51,026 bases of DNA from Desulfobacterales bacterium (GCA_018335195.1 JAGXKN010000024.1:1-51026); one strand, 5' to 3'; positions 35,672-44,345 are shown, counted from the first letter of the stretch. Made by a program: numbers and translations. The notes: generated by a model from the sequence alone, not told the origin.

Positions 35672-35953
35672 ATGAAAATTGTCAAATGGCTGGGATTTCT
35701 GGGACTGCTCGGGGGACTGCTGCTGGCCGGTTTTCAGGGCATTGCCATGATCATGGGCCAGGGCGACGAAGGGTTTTACACCCACACTCTGGTTACCCTC
35801 TTCGGCGAGGAAAACTTTACCTGGGTTCAGAGTTTTCCGGTGGCCGCTTTACGCAGTGGCATTGAGTTTGTCGTGCAATCTCCCATCTACGGGGTAATGA
35901 CCTGTGTGGGTATTCTGCTGCTGATCATTCACGGGCTTTTTGTGAAAGGATAG
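35672..35953 (+). CDS. Small membrane protein downstream of sdhB, unknown
   Basis: A 93-residue product with a first hydrophobic helix at about 5-27 (LGFLGLLGGLLLAGFQGIAMI) and a second at about 70-90 (GVMTCVGILLLIIHGLFV). The loop between is mildly acidic and aromatic. GGGAGG lies five bases before the ATG, a strong ribosome site; a longer frame from 35609 overlaps sdhB and is rejected. It follows sdhB by 34 bases on the same strand, so it may belong to the sdh operon as an accessory subunit. It is not a recognised SdhD or SdhE. Confidence 0.75.
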   Translation: MKIVKWLGFLGLLGGLLLAGFQGIAMIMGQGDEGFYTHTLVTLFGEENFTWVQSFPVAALRSGIEFVVQSPIYGVMTCVGILLLIIHGLFVKG

Positions 35954-35975
35954 GCATCTGAAGCCGCAAAAAGGG

Positions 35976-37451
35976 CTACTTTTTCGACTTTAACGCCTCC
36001 TGGAGCTTTTCCCCGAGCGCGCCCATGCCGGAATCCGAACCGCCGCCCGGGTCTTTTTTGTAGGATTGCCATTCCTGTTTATCCGCCGCATCCGCCACAT
36101 CCAGCGATATTTTGCGTTCTGCCGGGTGGATCGCCTCGATGCTCACAGCAATAGGGTCATCCACCTTTTGTTTTTCGATTTCTTTGACATTGCTTGCCGC
36201 ATTGATTCTGGAAACCGGCAGCAGTCCCACTATTCCGGGCTCCAGGGCCACAAAGTAGCCGAAGGATTCCTTCTTTTCAATGGTGCCGGTGACCCGCTGG
36301 CCCGCCTGGTACCGGAATTCGATATGCATCCAGGGATCGCCCTCGGCGTCTTTCAGGCTCAGGGAAATCCGGCGGTTTTCCGGGTCAACGGACTTGACCA
36401 TGACCGCAATCCGGTCTCCCGGCGAAACCACGTCTTCCGCCTTGAGCACCCGCTTTTTGTAACTCATTTCACTGATATGCATCAGGCCTTCCACGCCCGG
36501 GGCAATTTCCACAAATGCCCCGAAATCCGCGCACCGGGTGACTCGGCCTTCCACCTTGTCGCCGTGGCCGAATTTTTCCGTGATGTTTTGCCACGGATCG
36601 CCTGCAGCCTGCTTGACGGAAAGCGAAATCCTGCCTTGTCCTCCGGATTTCTCCGGTTCCCGGATGTCGAGGATTTTTACGCGCACCGGGTCATTGACAG
36701 CCAAAACATCCCCGGGTTTTTCCACCCTGGACCAGGAAATTTCGGAAATATGCACCATTCCCTCCACTCCGGGGTGCAGCTCCACGAACGCCCCGTAAGG
36801 CATCAGCCGGGTTACCCGGCCATCCAAGATGTCGCCGGGAGAAGCGGTTTTTAAGAACTGCTCCCGCTGCTCGGCCATGTAGCGATTGAGCAGTTCCCGC
36901 CTGGAGATGACAATGTTTCTTCCCTTTTCTTCGATGCGGGTGACGAGGAATTCATATTCCCCGCCCACGTATGAATCAGGTTCTTCCACATAGGCGGTAT
37001 CCATCTGGCTCACCGGGCAGAAAGCGCTTTTGCCCATGACCTGCACCCGGAAGCCGCCCTTGCAGGTTTCGGTGACTTTGCCCTGCACCGGTATCTTGCT
37101 GCGGTAGGCCTCATAGAGCTGACTGATGCCGCTTTGCCCGGTCATGGCCTTGGAAAGGCGGATTTCGCCCTCATCCTTGGCAACAACGTAAAGCGTTACG
37201 GAATCGCCGAGGTGATAGGGCATGTTTCCGTCATTGTCCAGCAGCTCGGAGCTGTCTACCACCCCGTCGATTTTGGTGCCGGTATTGAGAAAGACGTTTT
37301 CCCCGCCAATGGCGATGATTTCTCCGGTGACCTGCTCGCCGACCCGCAGGTCATCCTTCATTTCCTTCATGTAGGATTCAAACAGCTCTTCGAAATTTTG
37401 TTCTTCCCCGGATTCGTCCGGGGTTTGGGGGTCGTTGTTCTGTTCTGACAT
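35976..37451 (-). CDS. S1 RNA-binding domain protein (ribosomal protein S1-like)
   Basis: A 491-residue protein built of five tandem S1 OB-fold repeats (roughly residues 30-100, 110-185, 195-275, 280-365, 370-450), with the hallmarks GAFVELHPGVEGMVHISEISW and GAFVEIAPGVEGLMHISEMS in repeats 3 and 4. The N-terminal 25 residues and C-terminal tail are polar and acidic. It may bind mRNA and the 30S subunit, or act in RNA turnover. Canonical S1 in this group usually has six repeats, so this may be a paralogue (inference). An ATG at 37472 is possible, but GGAG six bases before ATG 37451 favours the latter. Confidence 0.85.
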   Translation of the reverse strand: MSEQNNDPQTPDESGEEQNFEELFESYMKEMKDDLRVGEQVTGEIIAIGGENVFLNTGTKIDGVVDSSELLDNDGNMPYHLGDSVTLYVVAKDEGEIRLSKAMTGQSGISQLYEAYRSKIPVQGKVTETCKGGFRVQVMGKSAFCPVSQMDTAYVEEPDSYVGGEYEFLVTRIEEKGRNIVISRRELLNRYMAEQREQFLKTASPGDILDGRVTRLMPYGAFVELHPGVEGMVHISEISWSRVEKPGDVLAVNDPVRVKILDIREPEKSGGQGRISLSVKQAAGDPWQNITEKFGHGDKVEGRVTRCADFGAFVEIAPGVEGLMHISEMSYKKRVLKAEDVVSPGDRIAVMVKSVDPENRRISLSLKDAEGDPWMHIEFRYQAGQRVTGTIEKKESFGYFVALEPGIVGLLPVSRINAASNVKEIEKQKVDDPIAVSIEAIHPAERKISLDVADAADKQEWQSYKKDPGGGSDSGMGALGEKLQEALKSKK

Positions 37452-37744
37452 GTTGGACTCCAGATATTTCATCGCATTATTGTGCCGGATTTTCGGGGAT
37501 CCGGTTTACGAATCTGTATTAATTTGTCATAATATCACATCTCCGGGAACCGATAAAGGGCAATCCGCAGGCGCGGCCCCGATCCCGAAGTTCTAGCCCT
37601 TTCGGCAGGGCGGCGGCGTTGAAAGTGAAGACTGAAGATTTATATTTTTATTTCATATAGTTTTATACATTTCATTTGTGGTTGCAAAAGCCGGACCGGG
37701 AAGATTTTTCCGGTCTGTATCCGGATATGCGAAAAGGAGCGCCT

Positions 37745-40012
37745 ATGTTTACCCGATGGCTGCCGTGGAAGTTTATTGTCAAACGGGCGGCAAAGCGATT
37801 CGGTATTATTGACCCGATTCAACTCGCCGCCCGGGCCCGCCGGTTTTCACAGCCCTCCGAGGTCCAGGAGCCCATAGAACTGCTGCGCGCCGGGATTATC
37901 TTCCACGCTAGGGGCCTGATCAATACCAAGGCGATTCAATACAATCTGGACTGGATATGGCCCTTCTGGGTGCAAAAGCAGTTCAATCCCCGGGACTACT
38001 CATTCATCCCGCGCGGCTTTGCCTTCAGCCACGTCAATATAACCCATCGCAACTGGACTGCAGTCGGACATCCGGATCTGCCGGTCTATCCCATCATGGA
38101 TCCGCGGGGCTTGGTCACGCCCCTGTATGACGGGTGGTCCCTGGACTTCTGGATCATTGATGCCCGGGGAGAAAAAATGATCCCTTCCATGGGCGATGAC
38201 ACGGATCAGCATCTGGATACCCGGGATGGGTTGAAGCTTGTCAACCGATGCCATGCAGACGGTATTGACCTCAATACCGAACTGCAGATGGAATGGGAGA
38301 ATAACTCGGCCCTTGCGGTGATTTCTTCGCGCGGACGGGCAAAACAGGGCGGTTGGCTCGTGGTGGCCCTGCGCCCCTATAATCCGGAAGGTATCCAGTT
38401 TATCGAATCCATTGAATTTCAGGATCACGCCAGGCCGTTCTGGCTGATCAACCGGCATGCGCGGATATACATGGATCGGCAGCCGGAAAAGGTTCTTTTC
38501 TCGGATTATTCCGAGGGAGACGTGATTGATAAGTGGCGCGGCCCGCAGAGTGTTAACAGTGTGAAGTGCAGGGTGGGCATGGCCACATCTGCTGCGTTTT
38601 TTCCGCTCCCGACAGATCAGGAGCAAAGCCTTCGGGTTTCCGTGGACCTGGAAAAGGACATGCCGGCGCGCAGTACGCGCAGGAAAACACCCGTGCACAC
38701 CTGGGAGGGGTTGCTGGCTGAAACCGCGCTGTTGGAAGTTCCGGATGAAAAGTTCCGGTTTCTCTATGATACGGCGGTTCGCACCCTGCTCATGCTCTCG
38801 GCCCTTGATCCGGTGCCGGGGCCGTATACCTACCGCCGGTTCTGGTTCCGGGATGCCTGCCTGATGTTAAACGCCATGATGGCGGCAAACATGGTGGGCC
38901 GCAGTTCCATGTGCATCAATCGCTTTCCGGCCAGGCAAAAGACCAGCGGGTATTTCCAGTCCCAGGAAGGCGAATGGGATTCCAACGGTCAGGTGCTCTG
39001 GATCATGGGCCGCTACCTGCGCCTGACCGGACACAGACCTCCCCGGAGCTGGCTTGATGCGGGCCTGAAGGCAGCAGCGTGGATTGAAAAAAAGCGCACC
39101 CGGAAAAGACCCGGAATGCGTCATGGCGGACTGCTGCCGGCGGGTTTCAGCGCTGAGCACCTGGGGCCCAATGATTATTATTATTGGGACGATTTCTGGG
39201 GGCTGGCGGGCTTGGGCGAAGCCGCGGCAATGGCCCGCAAATATCACAGCGCGGCCATGGGCGAGAAACTCGATGCATTTTACCAGGATTTTTTAAAGTG
39301 TATATTCAGCAGTATTTCCGCCATTCCGGAGTGGAAAAGCCGGCGTGCGGTGCCGGCCTCCCCGTATCGCCGCATGGACGCCGGGGCGATCGGTTCCCTG
39401 GTGGCGGATTATCCTCTGCAGCTTACCCCGGCCGGGGATCCGAAGATTATGAATACTGTGGAATTTTTGATGAACCACTGCTTTTATGAAGGCGCCTTTT
39501 TCCAGGACATGATTCATTCCGGGATCAATGCGTACCTGACCCTGGATATCGCCCAGACCCTGCTGCGGGCCGGGGATTTGCGTTATCAGGCACTGATTCG
39601 GAATGTGGCGGATCTGGCCTCGCCTACCGGCCAGTGGCCGGAGGCGATCCATCCGCATACCAAGGGCGGATGCATGGGAGACGGGCAGCACGGATGGGCC
39701 GCGGCCGAATGGGTGCTTATGATGCGGAACCTGTTTGTACGGGAAGAAAAAGCCGACTTGGTGATCGGATCAGGGGTGTTTCCGCAATGGCTTTCCGGGT
39801 CGAAAACCCTGCGGTTCGGACCGACGCCCACCCCGCACGGCCCTGTTACCGTGCGCATTGCCCCGCAGGACAGGGCCGCACAGGTGGAAATCGAAGGATA
39901 TTGGAATGACCGCTCGCCTGAGATCCGGATCGAGATTCCGGGCTTTGAGGCTGCAGCAGTGGCTGCCGGAGAAAACATCACCCATCTGCGAAAAGAGGTT
40001 TCAAAAAAGTGA
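37745..40012 (+). CDS. Glycosidase-like (alpha/alpha)6-barrel protein
   Basis: A 755-residue protein without signal peptide. The N-terminal part (about 40-300) is beta-rich and resembles the sandwich domain before many six-hairpin glycosidases. The C-terminal half (about 330-690) looks like an (alpha/alpha)6 barrel of GH15/amylo-glucosidase type, with YRRFWFRDACLML, GEWDSNGQVLWIMGRYL, NDYYYWDDFWGLAGLGEA and TGQWPEAIHPHTKGG, which hold candidate acidic catalytic residues. The substrate is unknown. AAGGAG precedes the ATG by five bases; a longer frame from 37676 is rejected. Translation is coupled to the GT4 gene by a GTGA overlap, so both probably act on one glucan or glycolipid. Confidence 0.7.
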   Translation: MFTRWLPWKFIVKRAAKRFGIIDPIQLAARARRFSQPSEVQEPIELLRAGIIFHARGLINTKAIQYNLDWIWPFWVQKQFNPRDYSFIPRGFAFSHVNITHRNWTAVGHPDLPVYPIMDPRGLVTPLYDGWSLDFWIIDARGEKMIPSMGDDTDQHLDTRDGLKLVNRCHADGIDLNTELQMEWENNSALAVISSRGRAKQGGWLVVALRPYNPEGIQFIESIEFQDHARPFWLINRHARIYMDRQPEKVLFSDYSEGDVIDKWRGPQSVNSVKCRVGMATSAAFFPLPTDQEQSLRVSVDLEKDMPARSTRRKTPVHTWEGLLAETALLEVPDEKFRFLYDTAVRTLLMLSALDPVPGPYTYRRFWFRDACLMLNAMMAANMVGRSSMCINRFPARQKTSGYFQSQEGEWDSNGQVLWIMGRYLRLTGHRPPRSWLDAGLKAAAWIEKKRTRKRPGMRHGGLLPAGFSAEHLGPNDYYYWDDFWGLAGLGEAAAMARKYHSAAMGEKLDAFYQDFLKCIFSSISAIPEWKSRRAVPASPYRRMDAGAIGSLVADYPLQLTPAGDPKIMNTVEFLMNHCFYEGAFFQDMIHSGINAYLTLDIAQTLLRAGDLRYQALIRNVADLASPTGQWPEAIHPHTKGGCMGDGQHGWAAAEWVLMMRNLFVREEKADLVIGSGVFPQWLSGSKTLRFGPTPTPHGPVTVRIAPQDRAAQVEIEGYWNDRSPEIRIEIPGFEAAAVAAGENITHLRKEVSKK

Positions 40013-41292
40013 ATATCTGCATGTTTACAAATACCTACCTGCCTCATGTAGGAGGTGTGGCCAAGTCCGTGTCCTGTTTTGAGGAGGATTTGAGAAAGCT
40101 CGGCCACCGGGTGTTGATCGTGGCCCCGACCTTTCTTGACAATCAGGCCGGCAGCCCGGAGGATCCCCAGGTGCTGCGGGTGCCTGCCATACAGAATTTC
40201 AACGGCAGCGATTTTTCCGTCCGCATTCCCATCCCGTTTATTATTGACGAGAAAATCGACGAATTTGCACCGGATATCATTCACAGTCATCACCCGTTTC
40301 TTCTCGGGGATGCGGCCATGCGGGTGGCTTACCGCCGGAATCTGCCGCTGGTATTCACCCATCATACCCTGTACGAGGAATATACCCATTATGTTTCCTC
40401 GCAGTCGCCGGTAATGAAACGGTTTGTCATCAAAATGACCACGGCTTATGCCAATATGTGTACGCAGGTGGTGGCGCCGAGCAAAAGCGTTGCAGACCTG
40501 ATCAAACAGCGGGGCGTAAAAACACCGGTGGCGGAAATTCCCACGGGCGTGGATTTCGAGGCGTTTGCCACCGGGCAGGGCGTCCGGTTTCGAAAACGCT
40601 TCCGGATCCCGGAAAACGCCAGGCTTATCGGTCATCTCGGACGGCTCGCCCCGGAGAAAAATCTGGAATACTTGGCAAAAGCGGTACGGGCTTACCTGGA
40701 AAAAGACCCGGATGCCTGGTTTCTCGTGGTGGGTGACGGACCAGACCGGGAGCGGATTGAAAAAAAATTTGCCCGCCGGGGCCTGGACAAAAGGCTGGTA
40801 ATGGCCGGCAAGCAGACCGGGCAGGAATTGATCGACGCCTACAGCGCCATGGACCTGTTTGTTTTTGCCTCCAAAACCGAAACCCAGGGCATGGTTGTTG
40901 CTGAAGCCATGGCAGCGGCAACACCCGTGATCGCGCTGGATGCTTCGGGTGTGCGCGAGGTGGTCAAAGACGGAATAAACGGCCGCCTGCTGTCTGTCAA
41001 CGCCCCGCAAAAAGCGTTTTCAGGGGTGATCGCCGAATTTTTCGCAGACGAAGGCCGGGACTGGGCGGAAAACGCCCGGCAGACCGCTGAAAAGCTGGAC
41101 CGGCGAAATTGTGCCGGGCTTCTTTCCGATATGTACGCGCAAATTCAGAAGACCCCGATGGTAAAGAAGCCGGCGAATCTCGATGACATCTTCGGCCACT
41201 GGGATGAGCTTTTAAAATCAGTTCGCATCGAGTGGGAAATGCTGTCCAGCAAAATCAACGCAGTGGCCAAGACGCTTCAGCCTTGGGATTGA
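40009..41292 (+). CDS. GT4-family glycosyltransferase
   Basis: Retaining glycosyltransferase of GT-B fold, 427 residues, probably at the cytoplasmic membrane face. The N-terminal domain has MFTNTYLPHVGGVAKSV and DIIHSHHPFLLGDAAMR; the C-terminal nucleotide-sugar domain has IPTGVDFEAF, LAPEKNLEYLAKAV, VVGDGPDRERIEKK and the EX7E motif in ETQGMVVAEAMAAATPVIA. It resembles diacylglycerol glucosyltransferases and starch/glycogen-type GT4 enzymes, but acceptor and donor cannot be read from sequence. The start is GTG at 40009, overlapping the preceding stop by four bases with AGAGG ten bases upstream. Confidence 0.88.
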   Translation: MNICMFTNTYLPHVGGVAKSVSCFEEDLRKLGHRVLIVAPTFLDNQAGSPEDPQVLRVPAIQNFNGSDFSVRIPIPFIIDEKIDEFAPDIIHSHHPFLLGDAAMRVAYRRNLPLVFTHHTLYEEYTHYVSSQSPVMKRFVIKMTTAYANMCTQVVAPSKSVADLIKQRGVKTPVAEIPTGVDFEAFATGQGVRFRKRFRIPENARLIGHLGRLAPEKNLEYLAKAVRAYLEKDPDAWFLVVGDGPDRERIEKKFARRGLDKRLVMAGKQTGQELIDAYSAMDLFVFASKTETQGMVVAEAMAAATPVIALDASGVREVVKDGINGRLLSVNAPQKAFSGVIAEFFADEGRDWAENARQTAEKLDRRNCAGLLSDMYAQIQKTPMVKKPANLDDIFGHWDELLKSVRIEWEMLSSKINAVAKTLQPWD

Positions 41293-41319
41293 GCGGATTT
41301 TTTTCGGAGGAAATCAAAA

Positions 41320-42285
41320 ATGCCCAGAGACCAGAAAACAACGACGTCACTGATATACGGCCCGGTGCCTTCCAGGCGCCTGGGGCGTTCGTTGGGCGTG
41401 GATATCGTACCCTACAAGACCTGCACGTATGACTGTATTTACTGTCAGATTGGCCGAACCCCACAGACCACTATCGAACGCAAACCCTATATTCCGGCTG
41501 CACGGATCGTTTCCGAACTCGAAGTCAGGCTCCGCTCCGGGGTGCGGCCGGATTACGTTACAGTCGGCGGTTCGGGCGAGCCCTGCCTGCACAGCGAAAT
41601 CGGGGAGATTATTCTAAAGATCAAGGAAATGACTGATGTCCCGGTGGCGGTGTTGACCAACGGCGCGCTGCTTTGGTCTCCGGATGTACGCGGTGCGCTG
41701 CTGCCTGCAGACGTGGTGCTGCCCTCATTTGATGCCTTTGATGCCCACAGCTTTCAAAAGATTAACCGGCCGCATCCGGATATTTCATTTGAAACTATGA
41801 TTCAGGGGATTGCGGATTTCCGGTCGGTTTATTCCGGGCGGATCTGGCTGGAAATTTTTATCATAAAGGGCGTCAATGACACCGAGGATGCGATGGCCGC
41901 CTTTGGTCCGCATATTGCAGAGATCAACCCGGACCGCATTCATGTCAACACGGCGGTGCGCCCGCCGGCTGAAAAATATGCCGGCCAGGTTTCCGAGGAG
42001 GCGCTTCAACGGCTTGCCGAAAAACTGGATCCGCGGGCGGAGGTGATTGCAGAATTCAGCGGCGAAAGCCGGGATGGCAATAAAGACGACATGAACCAAG
42101 AGATCCTGGAAATGCTTTCCCGCCGGCCCTGCACGGCACAGGATATCGCCGCCGGCCTGGGCCTGCCCCTGGACGCCGTGGACCGGCAGGTAACTGACAT
42201 GGCCCGAAGCCAAACGATCCAGACCCGCCGCAGCGACGGCAGGCTCTACTATTTCCGGCCTGCCGAAAAGACAACAGACCACTAG
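41320..42285 (+). CDS. Radical SAM protein with C-terminal winged-helix region
   Basis: A 321-residue protein of the COG0731-like radical SAM group. The cluster motif is CTYDCIYC (C-x3-C-x2-C, about 36-43), preceded by the subgroup signature YGPVPSRRLGRSLGVD. The SAM-binding GGSGEP and the strand VAVLTNGALL follow. The last 65 residues (NQEILEMLSRRPCTAQDIAAG onwards) look like a small helix-turn-helix or winged-helix domain, perhaps used for nucleic acid binding. Function unknown; relatives are annotated as tRNA-modifying or generic. A textbook GGAGGAAA ribosome site precedes the ATG. It lies 27 bases after the glycosyltransferase. Confidence 0.85.
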   Translation: MPRDQKTTTSLIYGPVPSRRLGRSLGVDIVPYKTCTYDCIYCQIGRTPQTTIERKPYIPAARIVSELEVRLRSGVRPDYVTVGGSGEPCLHSEIGEIILKIKEMTDVPVAVLTNGALLWSPDVRGALLPADVVLPSFDAFDAHSFQKINRPHPDISFETMIQGIADFRSVYSGRIWLEIFIIKGVNDTEDAMAAFGPHIAEINPDRIHVNTAVRPPAEKYAGQVSEEALQRLAEKLDPRAEVIAEFSGESRDGNKDDMNQEILEMLSRRPCTAQDIAAGLGLPLDAVDRQVTDMARSQTIQTRRSDGRLYYFRPAEKTTDH

Positions 42286-42310
42286 TAGCGGTTGTCCGGG
42301 ACCTGAAAAA

Positions 42311-42465
42311 AGAAATTCGAGTCTTCCCGAATTTTCGCAGGATCGGGCCGGCGGGGAAGTTTGCGCATTTGCCGTCCGCGGGCGCGCCCGATGCATCTGC
42401 GCAAACCACCCCGCCGACACGCCCTGACCAATCCCTCGATAGCTGCCCCGCACATCCAGGCTCGC
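42311..42465 (-). repeat. Imperfect-palindrome element, copy A (inverted relative to 48.1 kb copy)
   Basis: Read on the minus strand, this stretch aligns with 48075-48230 on the plus strand: shared blocks include CGGCGGGG, AGATGCAT, CCCCGCCGGCC and CCTGCGAAAAT in the same order and spacing. Its core (42350-42415) folds with GGCGGGG and TTTGCGCA on one arm and TGCGCAAA and CCCCGCC on the other. It lies in the 308-base gap between the radical SAM gene and the convergent 3D-domain gene; no protein is supported there. Confidence 0.75.
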
Positions 42466-42484
42466 ATGGCTTCAATCTTCTCGG

Positions 42485-42511
42485 CGTAGGGGCGAACCTG
42501 TGTGTTCGCCA
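42485..42511. repeat. GGCGAAC-CTGTGT-GTTCGCC palindrome
   Basis: GTAGGGGCGAACCTGTGTGTT followed by CGCC contains perfect seven-base arms GGCGAAC and GTTCGCC. This unit resembles a palindrome that is dispersed in many bacterial genomes. It lies in the same gap as the larger element and 83 bases beyond the end of the 3D-domain gene. Confidence 0.6.
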
Positions 42512-42593
42512 GGAAATACGGTTTTAAATGTTTGCGGGACCGGGGCTGGTTTTTCTCGTGTGCGAGATTGACGGGGCGTTTATGCCGGACAGT

Positions 42594-43142
42594 TCAGGGA
42601 TAAATCGTGACTTTAACTTTCCGCCGCCCCCATTGCAGAGCCTCGTGATGGGATTTGTAAAATATGTCCAGGCGGTTTGGGCCCTTGATGGCGCCGCCGC
42701 GGTCCTCGACCACACCGCAGCCGTAGCCGGGTACGTACATGCGGGTGCCGAATGCGTAATATCGGGTATCCGCGGCAATGGTGCCGTCCTGTGACAGAAA
42801 CAGCCAGGGAAACAGAACAATTCGCACCGGGATCATCCAGGGGTGGACCAAGCTGTCCACGGAAAACAGGCCCGGGCGGGGTTCACGGGGTTTGGTGCCG
42901 GAGGCGGTCAGGCCGGAATAGGGCGCACCCGCTTTCGGGCCTTTGGTAATATAGCGATTCCAGAAATCAAGCTTGAGACATTTCCAGGAGCCTCTTTCCC
43001 AATCGCAGCACTGGCCGCACCCGCAATAAGAGGTAACCTCCATAATGCGCGTTTGGGGCTTTGCCCCGCATGCACAAAGCGCCAGAATCAACCCGGTGAT
43101 CAGAAACAGAAATACAATCCTGGACAGACGGCGGCGATCCAT
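42594..43142 (-). CDS. 3D-domain lipoprotein
   Basis: A 182-residue exported protein. The N-terminus (basic RRR, hydrophobic helix, then LCAC) looks like a lipoprotein signal with Cys 25 as the likely lipidated residue. A cysteine-rich segment (SYCGCGQCCDWERGSWKC) follows. The C-terminal part is a 3D (double-psi beta-barrel) domain as in MltA/YuiC-type proteins: LTASGT, then TIAADTRYYAFGTRMYVPG, VVEDRGGAIKGPNRLDIFY with the three conserved Asp. Such domains can cleave peptidoglycan glycan strands. It ends the minus-strand cluster, three bases after the radical SAM gene. Confidence 0.85.
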   Translation of the reverse strand: MDRRRLSRIVFLFLITGLILALCACGAKPQTRIMEVTSYCGCGQCCDWERGSWKCLKLDFWNRYITKGPKAGAPYSGLTASGTKPREPRPGLFSVDSLVHPWMIPVRIVLFPWLFLSQDGTIAADTRYYAFGTRMYVPGYGCGVVEDRGGAIKGPNRLDIFYKSHHEALQWGRRKVKVTIYP

Positions 43143-43145
43143 ACG

Positions 43146-44345
43146 TTATGATTCGTCCTTTTCGCTCCAGACCCCCGGAATTACAGTATCACAGAATCTG
43201 CACCTGCCGCCTGACAGCCCCGCGGCGGAAATCTCGTATCCCTGTCGCTCGATGATCATTTCCCCGCAGTTGTGGCAATAGGTATGGTTTGCCTCGTGCC
43301 CGGGCACATTGCCGATATAGACATACCGGATGCCCTCTTCCATGGCGATTTCGCGCATCTGTTCCATGGCGGACACCGGCGTGGGCGGCAGGCGGTCGAG
43401 CTTGTAATGGGGATAAAAACGCAGAAAATGCAGGGGATGGTTGCCCCCGAGATTGTCCGTGATCCATTTGCACATGTCGCGGATCATATCCGGGTCATCC
43501 ACATAGCCAGGCACCAGAAGCGTTGTCATTTCAAAATGTACGTTTTTTTCATTAAGCGTTTTGAAGGTGTCCAGCACCGGCTGCAGGCGGCCGCCGTTTA
43601 GTTTCCGGTACAATTTGTCGTCAAAGGACTTGAGATTGATGTTGGCGGCATCCAGGACCTCGCACAGGGCCAGCAGCGGCTCGCGGTTGACATACCCGTT
43701 TGAGATCAACAGGTTTTTTACCTCCTTTTGCCGGGCAATACGCGCGGTATCCATCATGTATTCAAAAAACGTCAGGGGCTCGGAATAGGTATATGCGATG
43801 GCCCGGGCATCCGTGCGAAGCGCCCGCTGCACTGCCGCCTCGGGAAACAGGTCATAGTGCCGGACATCTTCGGGCCGGACCTGGGAGATTTCCCAGTTCT
43901 GGCAGTTCAGGCACCGGAAGCTGCATCCGGTGGCGGCCATTGAAAAAACGCGGTTCTGCGGGAGAAAGTGAAAAAGCGGTTTCTTTTCAATCGGATCCAC
44001 ATGAACGGAACAGGGATTTCCGTAGGCAAGCGTATACAGCTTGCCGTACATGTTGACCTTGGAACGGCATATGCTGCGATCGCCCACAGACAGGGTGCAG
44101 TGGTTGGGGCAGACATTGCACGCCACTTTCCCGCCGGCCAGCTTTTCGTAGGAAAACGCTTCCCTGGACCATTTCCAGAGCTCGTCCGGGGCGTCATCCT
44201 TAAATACGTGTACCCGCCCGACCGACTTCTGTCCGTCTGCGGCGCCGGCCGGGCGCACCAATCCGGCACCGCCGCCCAGGGCCGCCCAGAGGCAGGCCCC
44301 GCTGCAGCCCAGAAGAAAGTTTCTGCGGGACAGGTTATGTATCAT
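43146..44345 (-). CDS. amrS: AmmeMemoRadiSam system radical SAM enzyme
   Basis: A 399-residue radical SAM protein of the group that co-occurs with Memo and AMMECR1 proteins; its reaction is not established. The N-terminus has a twin-arginine signal (SRRNFLLG, hydrophobic stretch, likely cleavage near GAADG). A CNVCPNHCTL and ICRSK cysteine region follows, then the radical SAM motif GCSFRCLNCQNW and LTFFEYMMD. Near the C-terminus extra cysteines (CHNCGE and CRFCDT) suggest another metal site. A Tat signal on a radical SAM enzyme is unusual because SAM and reductant are cytoplasmic. Start is ATG 44345; TTG 44351 is possible. It overlaps the upstream gene by 11 bases. Confidence 0.9.
   Translation of the reverse strand: MIHNLSRRNFLLGCSGACLWAALGGGAGLVRPAGAADGQKSVGRVHVFKDDAPDELWKWSREAFSYEKLAGGKVACNVCPNHCTLSVGDRSICRSKVNMYGKLYTLAYGNPCSVHVDPIEKKPLFHFLPQNRVFSMAATGCSFRCLNCQNWEISQVRPEDVRHYDLFPEAAVQRALRTDARAIAYTYSEPLTFFEYMMDTARIARQKEVKNLLISNGYVNREPLLALCEVLDAANINLKSFDDKLYRKLNGGRLQPVLDTFKTLNEKNVHFEMTTLLVPGYVDDPDMIRDMCKWITDNLGGNHPLHFLRFYPHYKLDRLPPTPVSAMEQMREIAMEEGIRYVYIGNVPGHEANHTYCHNCGEMIIERQGYEISAAGLSGGRCRFCDTVIPGVWSEKDES

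Noticed and set aside
39586-41010. Long minus-strand open frame (474 codons) opposite the glycosidase and glycosyltransferase genes
   Set aside because: It lies antisense to two genes with clear motifs and ribosome sites; its protein has no recognisable pattern. GC-rich coding DNA often leaves such frames open.
42282-42475. Short open frames in the gap after the radical SAM gene
   Set aside because: The region is explained by a palindromic element that recurs at 48.1 kb with base changes and length differences that ignore any reading frame.
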